Program-made: the position numbers and the translations under genes | Assembly (NCBI GenBank): GCA_034431765.1 | Contig: DAOUDD010000191.1 | Location: 1 to 28,674 of the forward strand | Reading direction: 5' to 3' | Origin: DASYAN01 sp034431765 | GTDB lineage: Bacteria; Chloroflexota; Ktedonobacteria; Ktedonobacterales; Ktedonobacteraceae | DNA length: 28,674 nt | Shown here: piece by piece, positions 1 to 10,200 of the stretch | Position numbering within the stretch: position 1 is the first letter of the stretch | Layout: each line of letters begins with the position of its first letter | Notes under the pieces: model-generated | What the model was told of the DNA's origin: nothing | The model's database searches: none | The model's input: the letters and a program-made list of their open reading frames with translations, nothing else

Positions 1-78
1 TGTAACACACTACTCTTAGAGATAGATTTTTACACGTATGCTAGAGCTATCTCCTCGTAGGGGCATATATACACTACA

Positions 79-120
79 GGTCTGTGGCGATATTGAGAAC
101 TAGTCTCGTCTCCACAGACC
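79..120. repeat. Hairpin-forming inverted repeat
   Basis: A perfect 9-bp inverted repeat (GGTCTGTGG at 79-87, CCACAGACC at 112-120) encloses a smaller imperfect palindrome centred on ACTAGT (GAGA...CTC). It lies about 120 bases downstream of the minus-strand gene ending at 239. It could be a late transcription barrier for that gene or belong to the neighbour beyond the window edge. No U-tract follows on either strand, so a classical terminator is not supported. Confidence 0.45.
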
Positions 121-238
121 GGTTCCTGGCCTGGCACCTCTGCAACTTGTTTGCACTAAACAGCGTGTTCGGATTCTTCCTACTCAGTAGTTCATATCGT
201 CTTTTTTCACGTCTAGTTCAGTACCTGGAGTATTAGAG

Positions 239-703
239 TTACAGCCGACTAATAGAAGTAATCTTATATTGATAATTGCCAAACATCTGCGTGACGAAGT
301 TTTCATTGATAATTTTCATGGTAACATGGACTGGGTACGATGCCTGCGTACGTGAAAACGTCCATGTAATGGTACGCTCGTTATTCCCACTATCGGCACT
401 CGCGCGATCTCCTCCAATACCGGTAATCCTTCCTTCACGAGCATCAGCAGCTTGAGCAGCTTGAATGAATTGTGTCTGATTTAGATGCTGTCCATTGATA
501 GTGCATTGCTGCGCATCAATATTACTAAAAGCAGCCTCGTAATTCTGTTGCCGCATGCTCTCTATGAAATGATTTTCCAATATAAAAGGGCTTGTCCCCT
601 CTGCCGTTGCCTGTATTCCTATATAACCGACAAGAGCAAGAACTAGAACGATAACAATACTTCCTCCAAGGAGGAAACGTGGTGTTTTTAGAAGTTTTTT
701 CAT
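239..703 (-). CDS. Small membrane-anchored NTF2/DUF4878-like protein
   Basis: A 154-residue protein of unknown function. The N-terminus is Lys-rich (MKKLLKTPR) and followed by one strongly hydrophobic segment at about residues 10-30. The remainder is hydrophilic and would lie outside the cytoplasm. There is no lipobox Cys, so it should stay membrane-anchored or be processed by signal peptidase I. The distal part (a helix with NYEAAFSNID near 54-63, then beta-rich sequence from about 90) has the look of small NTF2-like/DUF4878 extracellular domains, but that is pattern recognition only. The start is supported by a GCAGG sequence about 8 bases upstream of the ATG. It stands alone, read towards the left edge, with a candidate activator-dependent promoter upstream (816-870). 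Confidence 0.75.
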   Translation of the reverse strand: MKKLLKTPRFLLGGSIVIVLVLALVGYIGIQATAEGTSPFILENHFIESMRQQNYEAAFSNIDAQQCTINGQHLNQTQFIQAAQAADAREGRITGIGGDRASADSGNNERTITWTFSRTQASYPVHVTMKIINENFVTQMFGNYQYKITSISRL

Positions 704-1291
704 AAGAAAAACCTGCCTTTCTTTATTCTTGTAGGAGTGCTTATTACCATAGAACCCTTCTACAAGTGGAGGACACAGAACATAATATTCTGTTCATCTC
801 TGTGTTCATGAAGAGAATATAGCAGACGGAGAGCGGGGAAGCTATCGATTTCTCTTACAGCACTCTTACAAAAATGTAAGATTGGCAGAACCATAGAAGA
901 GAGGAATCTAATGCAGACTTCCCCTTTCTGTGTTGCCTATATGTTCTTTGCAATGTAAATATCTCGTAACACGAAAACAGAGCAGACTGCAATTGAATAT
1001 CCTGCTGTTCCAGAAATGCAGAGGGGCGCACTCAATCTCTAGTTGCTACATGCGAAAGGGAGGGAGCGGAAGTTACAACGAAGATAAGCCAGGTTTGGCT
1101 CAAGAGAGGGGTGAAGAGGTTTCGCAGTTCTCTTACCTGTATAAATATACAGATGTAAAGCCAGCACAGTTTCTCAGTGTTTCATAGATTGACGTTGGAA
1201 AAAAGCCATCCATACAGATGGGTAACCTGGGCCAACGGAACTCTCATTCCTCCCCCTATCTGAAAACAAGGGAAGGGATGAACCACTTTGA
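704..1291. other. Intergenic region with regulatory repeats
   Basis: About 590 bases between two minus-strand genes with no convincing gene. An 85-codon plus-strand frame at 930-1187 has no clear ribosome site and no recognisable motif, so I do not call it. The left part is the leader and promoter of the 239-703 gene. The leader holds an inverted repeat, ACAGAA (775-780) and TTCTGT (788-793), nested inside ACACAGA (773-779) and TCTGTGT (799-805), so the transcript could fold there. I see nothing definite in 900-1291. Confidence 0.5.
816..880 (-). promoter_or_regulatory. Extended -10 promoter with 11-bp direct-repeat activator site
   Basis: Read on the minus strand, TGCTATATT (816-824) is an extended -10 element with no good -35 (the expected position, 839-844, reads TAGCTT). 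Just upstream is a direct repeat TGTAAGAG-TGC-TGTAAGAG (852-859 and 863-870), period 11. The upstream copy is also half of the inverted repeat CTTACA-AAAA-TGTAAG (865-880). A weak -35 with 11-bp-spaced direct repeats beside it is the usual arrangement for an OmpR/PhoB-type response regulator. It would drive the 239-703 gene. Confidence 0.45.
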
Positions 1292-1323
1292 TGAGAAGAA
1301 AGAGTAAGTTTTCTTTCTTCTCA
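1292..1323 (-). terminator. Hairpin downstream of the quinone reductase gene
   Basis: A perfect 11-bp inverted repeat: TGAGAAGAAAG at 1292-1302 and CTTTCTTCTCA at 1313-1323, with a 10-base loop. It begins 38 bases past the stop codon of the gene ending at 1361. The stem is AT-rich and no long U-tract follows, so it is a candidate terminator or 3' stabilising hairpin. Confidence 0.45.
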
Positions 1324-1360
1324 CTCGTTTGACTCTATATATCTTAGAAAGTTTCTCGTC

Positions 1361-2221
1361 TTAGAAAAGTTCTCGAACACTCTTTTCGAGTGAAGTATAT
1401 GCGCTCCCAATCAGCTTTTGCAGATCCTGTGATACAGGCGCAAATTCCCCGTTAGCAATTGCTCTATAGATCATGATCTGGAAGGGAATAAAGCCCTCTG
1501 GCATGCCGGATTGCTTCAGTTCGTTTCCAATCTCTGACTCTGAAATGGAGCGATGGATTACTTTTTTGCCGGATACCTCCGAGAGGAGATGAGCCAGGTC
1601 ATCAAAGCTCCAGGGCTGAGAGGCAGTGAGTTCATAGACCTTGTTCTCGTGTCCCCCTTCGGCAAGAACAGTTGCAGCGGCGAGAGCGAAGTCGTTCCGT
1701 GTCGCCGTATTGAGCTTGCCACTACCCGCCGAAGTTACCAGTTCGCCGCGCTCAACAGCCGCTTTGAGTTCAGGGTTCACAAAAAGATGAGTATAGAAAG
1801 CGTTGCGTAAGACGGTGTAGGGAATACCCGTGGAATGTAAAGCATATTCGGTTGCCTGATGAACTTGTGCCAGTGTTAACCCTACCTGCTCGGCATAGGC
1901 CAATCCTGTGTAAACGATCTGCCCCACCTCCGCCTTCTTCGCCGCCTCTATCACACCGACATGCTGGCGTACGCGTGCAATATCATCAAAGAGTGGAGAG
2001 GAGATAAGCAGTAGCTTGGAAGCTCCGACAAGCGTCTTTTGCAGGGAGGCGGGATCATCGTAATCACCCTGGCGTACCTCGATTCCCTGCTCAGCCAGAG
2101 CAGACGCCTTTTCCGGTTGCCGAACGCTCACTACAATCTCGCTCGCTGGGACTTTCTTGAGAAGATGTTGAACAACTAGGCTCCCTAATCCGCCTGTCGC
2201 GCCAGTAATCACAATTGACAT
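1361..2221 (-). CDS. QorB/YtfG-like NAD(P)H:quinone oxidoreductase
   Basis: A 286-residue protein, the same length as E. coli QorB (YtfG), of the NmrA-like atypical short-chain dehydrogenase group. The N-terminal glycine motif GATGGLG (residues 7-13) is the Rossmann nucleotide site. The segments around PASEIVVSVR (25-34), SKLLLISSPL (about 68-77), YTVLRNAFY (about 135-143) and the C-terminal LIGSAYTSLEKSV follow the QorB pattern closely. Family members reduce quinones with NADPH in the cytoplasm. The start is supported by AAAGGAG 8 bases upstream of the ATG. It is divergent from an HxlR-family regulator, the same pairing as qorB/ytfH in E. coli, which suggests redox- or quinone-controlled expression. 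The exact substrate is inferred from family. Confidence 0.85.
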   Translation of the reverse strand: MSIVITGATGGLGSLVVQHLLKKVPASEIVVSVRQPEKASALAEQGIEVRQGDYDDPASLQKTLVGASKLLLISSPLFDDIARVRQHVGVIEAAKKAEVGQIVYTGLAYAEQVGLTLAQVHQATEYALHSTGIPYTVLRNAFYTHLFVNPELKAAVERGELVTSAGSGKLNTATRNDFALAAATVLAEGGHENKVYELTASQPWSFDDLAHLLSEVSGKKVIHRSISESEIGNELKQSGMPEGFIPFQIMIYRAIANGEFAPVSQDLQKLIGSAYTSLEKSVRELF

Positions 2222-2462
2222 AAGAATGCTCCTTTATTTCATTTCCTTTATCGTTAGAATGAGTGTTCTTTTCTTCATCTGCAAAGCAGAGTTACCGTTT
2301 CATTGAGCACAGACCGTCTTGAGCGAAGAACAATGCTCAACTTCTCACCATTTCACACAACTCAGTACCAAATTGATCGGCCTCACTATCATATCAAGCC
2401 TATTTATCATTTGGCACAACACACTCATTCCTAATAGTCACTATAAGAGAGTTACTCCCTTC

Positions 2463-2506
2463 TTGCAAGAAGGCACTAAAAAGTGGTATAGTTACTTCAT
2501 GGTAAC
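2463..2506 (+). promoter_or_regulatory. Leaderless promoter with overlapping inverted-repeat operator
   Basis: TTGCAA (2463-2468), an 18-base spacer, and TATAGT (2487-2492) preceded by TG at 2484-2485 form an extended -10 promoter. The expected transcription start, 7 bases past the -10, is the ATG at 2499, giving a leaderless message. No Shine-Dalgarno precedes that ATG. The inverted repeat GTTAC-N6-GTAAC (2491-2495, 2502-2506) overlaps the -10 and the start codon, a natural autorepression site. Further GTTAC half-sites lie at 2451 and 2291, the latter on the side of the divergent gene. Confidence 0.5.
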
Positions 2507-2882
2507 AAGGATACAATTTACTTTACAAACAGACCCTTTTGACGCCAACTGCCCTTCTCGCCGCGCGCTGGATCTGATATCTGACAAGTGGACTCCACTT
2601 ATCATTTCTCTGCTCAGCAATGGGCCACAGCGCTATACACAGCTAAAGCGCCAGATCGGTGGCATCTCACAGAAAATGCTCACGCAAACGTTGCGGAAAC
2701 TGGAAGAAGAAGACCTGATCACTCGCACCGTTTACCCAACCACCCCACCATCCGTAGAGTACGCACTCACGCCTTTAGGAGAGACCCTGCTGGAGCCTCT
2801 AACGGCTCTGCTCAACTGGGCGGCAACCTTCGGCTTGCAGATGGGTACTTCCTCAGCAGAAAAGACTAAGGGACGTTCATAG
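2499..2882 (+). CDS. HxlR-family winged-helix regulator, likely thiol/quinone sensor
   Basis: 127 residues from the ATG at 2499, the usual length for the family. An upstream in-frame ATG at 2319 would add 60 residues of unrelated, partly hydrophobic sequence, and the promoter evidence places transcription start at 2499. The HxlR core is clear: CPSRRALDLISDKWTPLII (about 18-36), then RYTQLKRQIGGISQKMLTQTLRKLEEEDLI (recognition helix) and the wing ending in EYALTPLGETL. Cys18 sits where quinone- and diamide-sensing relatives (B. subtilis YodB type) carry the reactive N-terminal cysteine. Divergence from a quinone reductase gene supports control of that gene plus autoregulation through the GTTAC/GTAAC repeat; both are inference. 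Confidence 0.85.
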   Translation: MVTRIQFTLQTDPFDANCPSRRALDLISDKWTPLIISLLSNGPQRYTQLKRQIGGISQKMLTQTLRKLEEEDLITRTVYPTTPPSVEYALTPLGETLLEPLTALLNWAATFGLQMGTSSAEKTKGRS

Positions 2883-3419
2883 AGGTATGATTGCAGAGAT
2901 CAAGGTTCAGTTATACCTAAGCTTTCAGCCAAAACCTTGTTAATGGGAAAACTCTTCCTCTTCTCCACGCGTTGGCGCTTCCGACGCATCATCAGCGAAA
3001 CGACGAAGCAACGAGACGAAAGTCTCCCAGTCCTGCTCATCCCACCGGGAAACAATATAAGGCATAGACTATACGTCGGCAAGTAGTGCAAGGCTATAAG
3101 CCCTCCGAGAGATTTAAAGACAATTCTGATGTTGTCATCCTCATACATATTGACGTTATGCCAAGTTGTAGAGATAACTCCTATCGGATGCCTCTCCACG
3201 AGCACCTATGCTATCTCCTGATGGCACTTGCGACGCTGGAACAACACCACTCTTTCTCCTATGGGGTGTTTCACAGCTCAGATTCTGTAGTACTTGCCTG
3301 ACTACGTCGCCGTCAGGAACCTGAAGTGTTGCCCTTTGAGATTTCACGAGGTTTACATAATAAAACACGTCTCCATCTCCCTCCTTTAACTCAACTCACA
3401 CCTTTTGCCACATAGCGCT
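2883..3419. other. Intergenic region with a possible small gene relic
   Basis: About 540 bases without a solid gene. On the minus strand, 3065-2940 reads a 41-codon frame beginning MPYIVSRWDEQDWETF and rich in acidic residues, with a protein-like composition. A stop lies two codons before the ATG and no ribosome site is seen. Immediately after it, another frame continues as PINKVLAESLGITEP, as if one original coding sequence had been frameshifted. I do not recognise the family. The remainder (3066-3419) shows nothing I can support. Confidence 0.3.
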
Positions 3420-4193
3420 TTAACTAGAATCAAGTTCTTGGGATATGATTTTTAAAATATGCGCTTGATGACTATGAATAAAAAAATGCTCACTTGGTAG
3501 GAGGTGGATACGAAACATGCCAGTGGTTTGATCATGCCAGGGCACCAGTTCATCCGTGCTTACTGATGCATCTTCCGTTCCTCCAAAAACACTAATTGGA
3601 CAATTAAAAGGCTTTTCATCTGTGTAACTATACATTTCCAGCGCTCTAAAATCGGCTTGCAAGGTGGATATTGTTAAACGTGCAAGCTCCTCGTCCTCGA
3701 CAAACTCCTCTGGCAATCTATTCAGCTTTCTCACAGTCTTTAAAAAAAGAGCATCGTTTAAAAGGTGAAACCGAGGATTTGGATCAGGGAGTTGAGGTGC
3801 ACGACGTGCACTGACAAAGAGATGCACTGGCATCTGCGAACCCTGACGACGTAGCTGACGAGCAACTTCAAAACTTAGATGGGCTCCCATACAATGCCCA
3901 AAGAAGACAAAGGGAATATCCAGATGCTCTTGCAACACTGGTGTGAATGCCTGCACGACCGCAGAAATTTCTGCAAGTGGCCGTTCCGACAATCGATTCT
4001 GCCGACCTGGCAGTTGTACAGGCCAGATCTCTATATCTGCTGGCACATAATCGGGCCAATGCGAGAAAATTGCCGCTGACCCACCTGCATAAGGAAAACA
4101 AAACAGGCGCAAGCGCGGATTTGGGCACCGTCTCGGCTGGAGAAACCATTGACTTACTCCTGTCATCGCTTTCATATCTTTCTTCCATTCCAT
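3420..4193 (-). CDS. Type II (free-standing) PKS/NRPS thioesterase with Cys nucleophile
   Basis: An alpha/beta hydrolase of 257 residues, the normal size for external thioesterases of the GrsT/TycF/RifR group, which release or proofread acyl chains on carrier proteins. It shows the family start LFCFPYAGGSA (about 30-40), the LPGRQNR segment (61-67), the nucleophile elbow GHCMG (99-103), the acid Asp208 in GGTEDAS, and catalytic His236 in PSEHFF. The elbow is normally GHSMG. Here the codon is TGT, so the nucleophile would be Cys101. The ATG at 4193 lacks a ribosome site, while the in-frame ATG at 4175 has GGAAGAAAG in front and is a plausible true start. The gene follows the synthase in the same direction after about 80 bases, so they are probably cotranscribed. 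Confidence 0.85.
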   Translation of the reverse strand: MEWKKDMKAMTGVSQWFLQPRRCPNPRLRLFCFPYAGGSAAIFSHWPDYVPADIEIWPVQLPGRQNRLSERPLAEISAVVQAFTPVLQEHLDIPFVFFGHCMGAHLSFEVARQLRRQGSQMPVHLFVSARRAPQLPDPNPRFHLLNDALFLKTVRKLNRLPEEFVEDEELARLTISTLQADFRALEMYSYTDEKPFNCPISVFGGTEDASVSTDELVPWHDQTTGMFRIHLLPSEHFFIHSHQAHILKIISQELDSS

Positions 4194-4273
4194 TTTTTTC
4201 AGAATACGTTGCTGTGTATAGCATTAAATATGTGCTTCTATCTTCTATGAATATGTGCTGTCTCACCATATCC

Positions 4274-7200
4274 TTATCCTTTTTCAGTAACACTTAACTC
4301 CTGCCATTCTGCCGTATGGAGCATAGCTTTTGCCAGGTATGTGGTAAGTGCTTCTGCATTGGGATGATCAAAAACCAGGCTCGCAGGCAGTAATGTACCG
4401 AGTAGTGCGTGAAGGCGATTTCGTAACTCTACAGCCATTAAAGAGTCCATTCCTACTTCAAATAGATTCTGCTCAGGCTCAAGCTTGAAACCTGCATCAA
4501 ATCCGAGTACCAGCCTGATCTGCTGACGAACGACACCCCGTAAAATGTCCAGTTGTTCACTTTCCGGGACTGCTTTCATTGTTCGCAACAGCGTATCCTG
4601 TTGCGCCCGTAAGGAAGTACCGTTACTTTCTACATGTACCCCATTCAATAAACGTTCCAAGAAAGCTGGCTTCTCGCTACCCATAAAATGCTGTACAAAC
4701 TTCGTCCAATCGATTGGCAATACCCCTATCTGAACTGGACTTTGCTCCAGCACTTGCTCCAGGATCTCCATTCCCTGGACCAGCCCGATCGGTTGCATAC
4801 CGTCTTTCACCAATTGTCGTTGAATCTGAGTTGATGTTGTTGCCATTCCAGCCTCAGACCACGCTCCCCAATTAATACTAACTGCTGGTAATCCTCTCAA
4901 TCTACGGTAATGAGCCAGCCCATCCATAAACGCATTCGCCGCTGCGTAATTTCCCTGACCAGTAGATCCCAGGAGCGAAGCTCCTGATGAGAACAAGGTA
5001 AAGAAATCCAGTGGCATATCCTGCGTCAACATATGCAGATTCCAAGTTCCCTTCAGCTTGGGAGCCATAACTTTGTTGAAACGTTCCCAATTCTGCTGTA
5101 AAAGCACACCGTCATCAAGCACTCCAGCAGCGTGGATAATTCCACGAAGAGAAGGCATCGTGCTTCTTACAGTTGCTAACATCTGAGCTACCTGATTCTC
5201 CTGTGACACATCAACATTGATAACCAGGACCTTTGCCCCTTTTTGCTCAAGTTCACTTGTGACTACACGCGTTGCATGCGAAGCGCCGCTACGACTTGCA
5301 AGCACGAGGTGCTTTACTCCACCATGGATGACTATCCAGCGAGCCAACGCTAGTCCCAAACCACCAGAACCACCAGTAATGAGGTAGGTGCTATCGGCAC
5401 GAAAAGAGGGGGTAACACGCTGTTGCTGCCTTCTTCCCGAAGAACCAAGATCACTTTGTTCTAACCTCGCAACGTAACGCTCCTGTAAACGGAAAGCGAT
5501 CTGATCTTCATTTTCAGGATGCTCTATCTCCTCCAATAGCTTGTCTATTTCTTTATAAGTATTACCAACACAATCAAGATCTATGCGTGTACAATGAAAA
5601 TCTGGTTGTTCCATGACAATGACGCGCCCCAGCCCCCAGATAGGCGCTTGCGCAATTGTCAGTTCACTCTCTCCCCCAGTTACTGATTGGCTGCTCCGCG
5701 TCATGATCCATAGCTGGGGCAAGGAGGACCATTTTTTCCCCACAAGGGCCTGTATCATGTGTAAAACGCTACCACATATCAAGTGCTGACTCTCTTCTAG
5801 GTCAGCACTACTTGCCTTTGGATTCTGCGCACAGTCTAAACTCCATAGATGCACAATTCCTCGACATGTATGCCCATCTGGGAAATGTTTCGCGAGCAGC
5901 GCGTGAAACGCGGCGGGATCGAACGGATCAATGCAGTCGGCCTCGAACTCGCTGTTAGCAATCTCTTGCTTTGCAAGAACGAGCACACATTGCTCCCCTT
6001 GCATCCGCAATCTTCGTGCTAGTTCGCTCCCTGTACCACTTCTGTCACCGAGAATCAACCAGGTTCCATCTTCTGCTGAAGTGCGCATGGTGAAGTTGCC
6101 AGAATGTACTACTCGTTCCTTCCGTTCCCAATTCAGGGTATAGAACCAGTCTCGTATCTGCTGCCGTGCTTGAGGAATAAGCGCTTCACGAGGTGCACGC
6201 CGTAGATGAAGACCGTTTATCTCGCCTATGCTTTGCCCACTCTCATCCAGAATCTGTACATCCACGACTGGCGTTGCCCCTGTTTCCTCGCTCTCAGGCC
6301 GTACCACTACATGGCACCAGATGCTCTTCTGAGGACGGCCATATAAACGAATGCTATCCATACTCAAAGGCAGATAAACACTCATTTCATGCTCACGAAC
6401 ACTCTTCGCCAGGCTTGACTCGACAACTTGAAAACATGCATCGAGCAGAGCAGGATGAAAGGTATATCCGTTTAGCTCATTCTCTAACTGCTCAGGGAGT
6501 ATAATAGAGGCTAATGCCTCACCATCTCGTCGCCAGATGTGTCGTACTCCCTGAAAAGTTGTGCCATATTGCAAGCCAATATCGCGCATGTGCTGGTAGT
6601 GCTGGTGACCCTCTAGTCTCTGCAAGCAACGTAGCTGCACGTCTGTAGGGGTGAATAGTTCTTTCGTCGGTGTAGCTTGATAGTGTGCAACCTGTACGTT
6701 TCCACTTGCATGGAGCACCCACTGCTCATCGTCACTCCCCTCATCTTCCACGGAACTATACATTTGTACTGATGCACTTTTTCTATCTGCTGACAGATGT
6801 ACAAGCAGCTGCACCAAGCGACCCGTATCAGGAGAAAGTTGCAGTGCCTGATGGATGAACAGATCATCCAACTGAACATTGTCTACCTTCAACGTTTCCT
6901 TTGCCCCAGCTACCATCATCTCTATACACGCTGATGCCGGAAACACAACGGTATCATATATCTGATGATCGTTGAGCCATGTGATCACACTGGCATTAAT
7001 CACTGTCTCAAATACTTTCTCCTTCGTCGCTGAGCGCAGATGCTGTCCAAGTAGGGGATGAAGTTGCGCTTTGCTTGAAACACCTCTATAACGGGGGGGA
7101 GCCGACTTCTTCTCTGGAAACCAGTATCGTTTGCGCTGCCACTGATACGTCGGCAATGTCACAACTGTGTACGTTTCACTCGCAGTGCGATATACCCGTT

Positions 7201-10200
7201 CCCAATCAACCGTATATCCCTGTATATAGAGTGCCCCTAATGATGCCAGTATCACTGCACGATCCTCCATCCCCTGTCTGAGTGATGGCAATACCATTCC
7301 ATCCTTTGCTTGCCACTTTAAACACTGCTTAGTTGACTGCAGCAACGCGGGCTGGGAACTTATTTCAAGGAATGTTCGATATCCCATCATCATCAGTTTC
7401 TCTAACGCCGGGCCAAAGCGCACTTCCTGACACATGTTACGTCCCCAGTAATCTGCTCCATACTCTTCTCCTGAACTGCATTGCCCGGTTACTGTTGAAA
7501 CAAGTTGTATGGAAGCTTTACGCGGTTTCAGCCCTTGAAGTCTCTGCACAAGAGGTTGACGAAATAGCTCCATCTGTCTGCTATGGAAAGCATAATCTAC
7601 CGGTAACCGGCGGAAAAAAGTACCCTCACGCTCTATCATATGTAACACTTCTTCCAGGTCTTTGGTCTCTCCAGAGAGCACGATGTTTGTCGGACTGTTC
7701 ACAGCCGCAATAGAGAGGAAACTAGCATAGGCAGCTACCAACTGCCTCACCTCCGCCTCCTCCATCACTACTACAGCCATCTTTCCCTGTCCATGCGCTT
7801 GCTGCATGAGTTGTCCTCGGTAAGCCACAATCTTTACTGCGTCTTCCAGGCTCAATACTCCCGCTACGTAGGCGGCAGCTATTTCACCAACACTATGCCC
7901 GATAACGGCTCCTGGTACAATCCCCCATGAGCGCCATAACGCCACTAATGCTACCTGCATCGCAAACAGTACCACCTGGGCAACCTGTGTCTTGTGCAAG
8001 CGTGAGTGCTTACTATCGGCGTAGAACTCTTCTACCAAAGACCAGGATATATATTGTCTCAACAGTGCATCACATTCTTCAATACTTGCTCGAAAAACCG
8101 GCTCCTGCTCGAATAGCTGCCGTCCTACGCCCACCCTCTGAGTACCTTGACCAGCAAACATGAAAACTGGGTCCGGCTTCGATTCACCTACCGCCTCGCT
8201 CACCGTTATGGGCACTCGCTCATTCTCTGTCAAGGCCTCCAGTTGTGAGGCAAGTCCTTCATGGTCTTGACCTACCAGTGCTATGCGATATGGATAGTGC
8301 GTGCGCCTCACGCTAGCTGTGTAACAAATATCTCGTAATGAAGCTCTGGAGAGGAGACTTTCAGGTGTCACAAGTTCGTGTTGATACGTTCGTGCCAGTT
8401 GTCTTAGTGCCTCAGGGTCGCGTGCTGATAGTGGCAGTATATGAGAAGTACGCTCTATTTCGTCTCGTGCCACGCCGTTGGGTATGAGACCGGAGTCAGG
8501 AGCCTCCTCCAACACTACATGAGCATTCGTTCCACTTAAACCCGCCCCACTTACTCCTGCATATTTGCGCTTTATGCCTTGAGGCCATGAACGTAAGCTG
8601 GTGGGAATAACGAAGGGCGTGTTTTCAAGTGAGATGTGCGGGTTGAGTTCCTTAAGATGAAGGACGGGAGGCAACATACCATGTTGCATGCACAGAACAG
8701 CTTTAATTAGTCCCGCCATTCCTGCACACGCTTCAAGATGACCAATGTTCGTTTTCACTGAGCCGAGTACACACTCTGGTCCAACTGGTCGTGGCTGGCC
8801 TACTACGGCTTTTAATGCTTCAACTTCAATTGGATCTCCAAGCGCCGTCCCTGTTCCATGTGTCTCGACGTACGAGATATCCCTGGGTGCTACTCCTGCG
8901 CGCTGTAAAGCCTGCCGCACAACGTCTTGCTGAGCCATGCCGTTCGGTGCAGTCAGTCCGCTCGAACGTCCATCCTGGTTAACTGCCGAACCTCGAATCA
9001 GAGCCAGAATTGGATCACCATCTGCCTGTGCCTGTGATAAGCGCTTGAGAATTACGACTGCGCATCCCTCGCCACGTACAAAGCCATCAGCGCTCGCATC
9101 AAACGCCTTCGACCTCCCTGTGGAAGAGAGCACTCTCATTTTTGAAGTGATAATGGTAGACAACGGATATAAGATAAGATTTGTTGCACCAGCAAAAGCC
9201 ATGGTGCATTCTTTATTATATAAACTTTGACATGCGAGATGGACCGCTACAAGAGAAGATGAACAGACTGTATCCACAACCATGCTTGGTCCTTGCAAAC
9301 CAAGCAGGTAAGAGATGCGACCAGCGGCAAAACTGGGACCATTACCTATGCCAATGTAGGCATTAGCACTAGCTGCGTTTTCATACACCATCTGCTCTAT
9401 TTGCATATCAAAGTAGTCACGATTAAATAATCCAGTAAATACTCCCGTCTGGCTCCCAAAGAGCTTTTCCGGGCGCAGACCAGCTCGCTCCATTGCCTCC
9501 CAGCTTACCTCTAACAATAATCTCTGCTGAGGATCAAGATAGGCTGCCTCACGGGGAGAGATGCCAAAGAACATCGGATCAAATTGATCTATTGCATCGA
9601 GAAAACCACCCCAACGCGAAACAGTCTTTCCCGGTGCCTCTATATCTGGATCATAAAATGTATCGATATCGTACCTATTGGAAGGTACTTCCGTGATGGC
9701 ATCACGTCCCTCAATAAGCAACCGCCAGAACGCTTCTGGACTATTTGCCCCTCCTGGAAATCGACAACTCATACCAATGATGGCAATCGGTTCTGTTCTT
9801 TCCCGCTTCAGTGCCTCCAATCCCACCTGAAAATGCTCCATTGTATGGCAAGCATTGCCTTGCTTCGCCTCGGTTTCAGCAGGTTGCTCAGAGCTTTGCA
9901 AAGCATGATGTGTTGTATTACTCTCATCACTCTTCACGGTGCTCTCTAGCACATGCCCCTTCTCAATGCGTACAGCAGCTTGAGCATGTACCGTTTGCAA
10001 TAACCTTGTCACTAAATGGGCAGCCAGAGATTCTATAGTAGGATAGCTCCAGAAGAGCGTTATTGGAAATGGCAGTTCCAGGCTTGCCTGTAACCAGTTC
10101 CTCAGTTCCACCGCCATCAATGAACCCAGTCCGAACTCTCCTAGAGGGCGCTGTGTATCTATCTCTGCTACATCGACATGCAAGAAGGCCGCTATCTGTT

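Noticed and set aside
930..1187. 85-codon plus-strand open frame
   Set aside because: No ribosome site, no motif and an odd composition; it lies in the spacer behind the 239-703 gene.
2319..2498. N-terminal extension of the HxlR regulator
   Set aside because: The added residues are unlike the family, and the -10 element with +1 at 2499 lies inside this stretch.
3868..4293. Minus-strand frame overlapping the thioesterase and the PKS end
   Set aside because: It is a shifted frame of the thioesterase gene over most of its length. Only the short part between the two genes is free, and it has no family resemblance.
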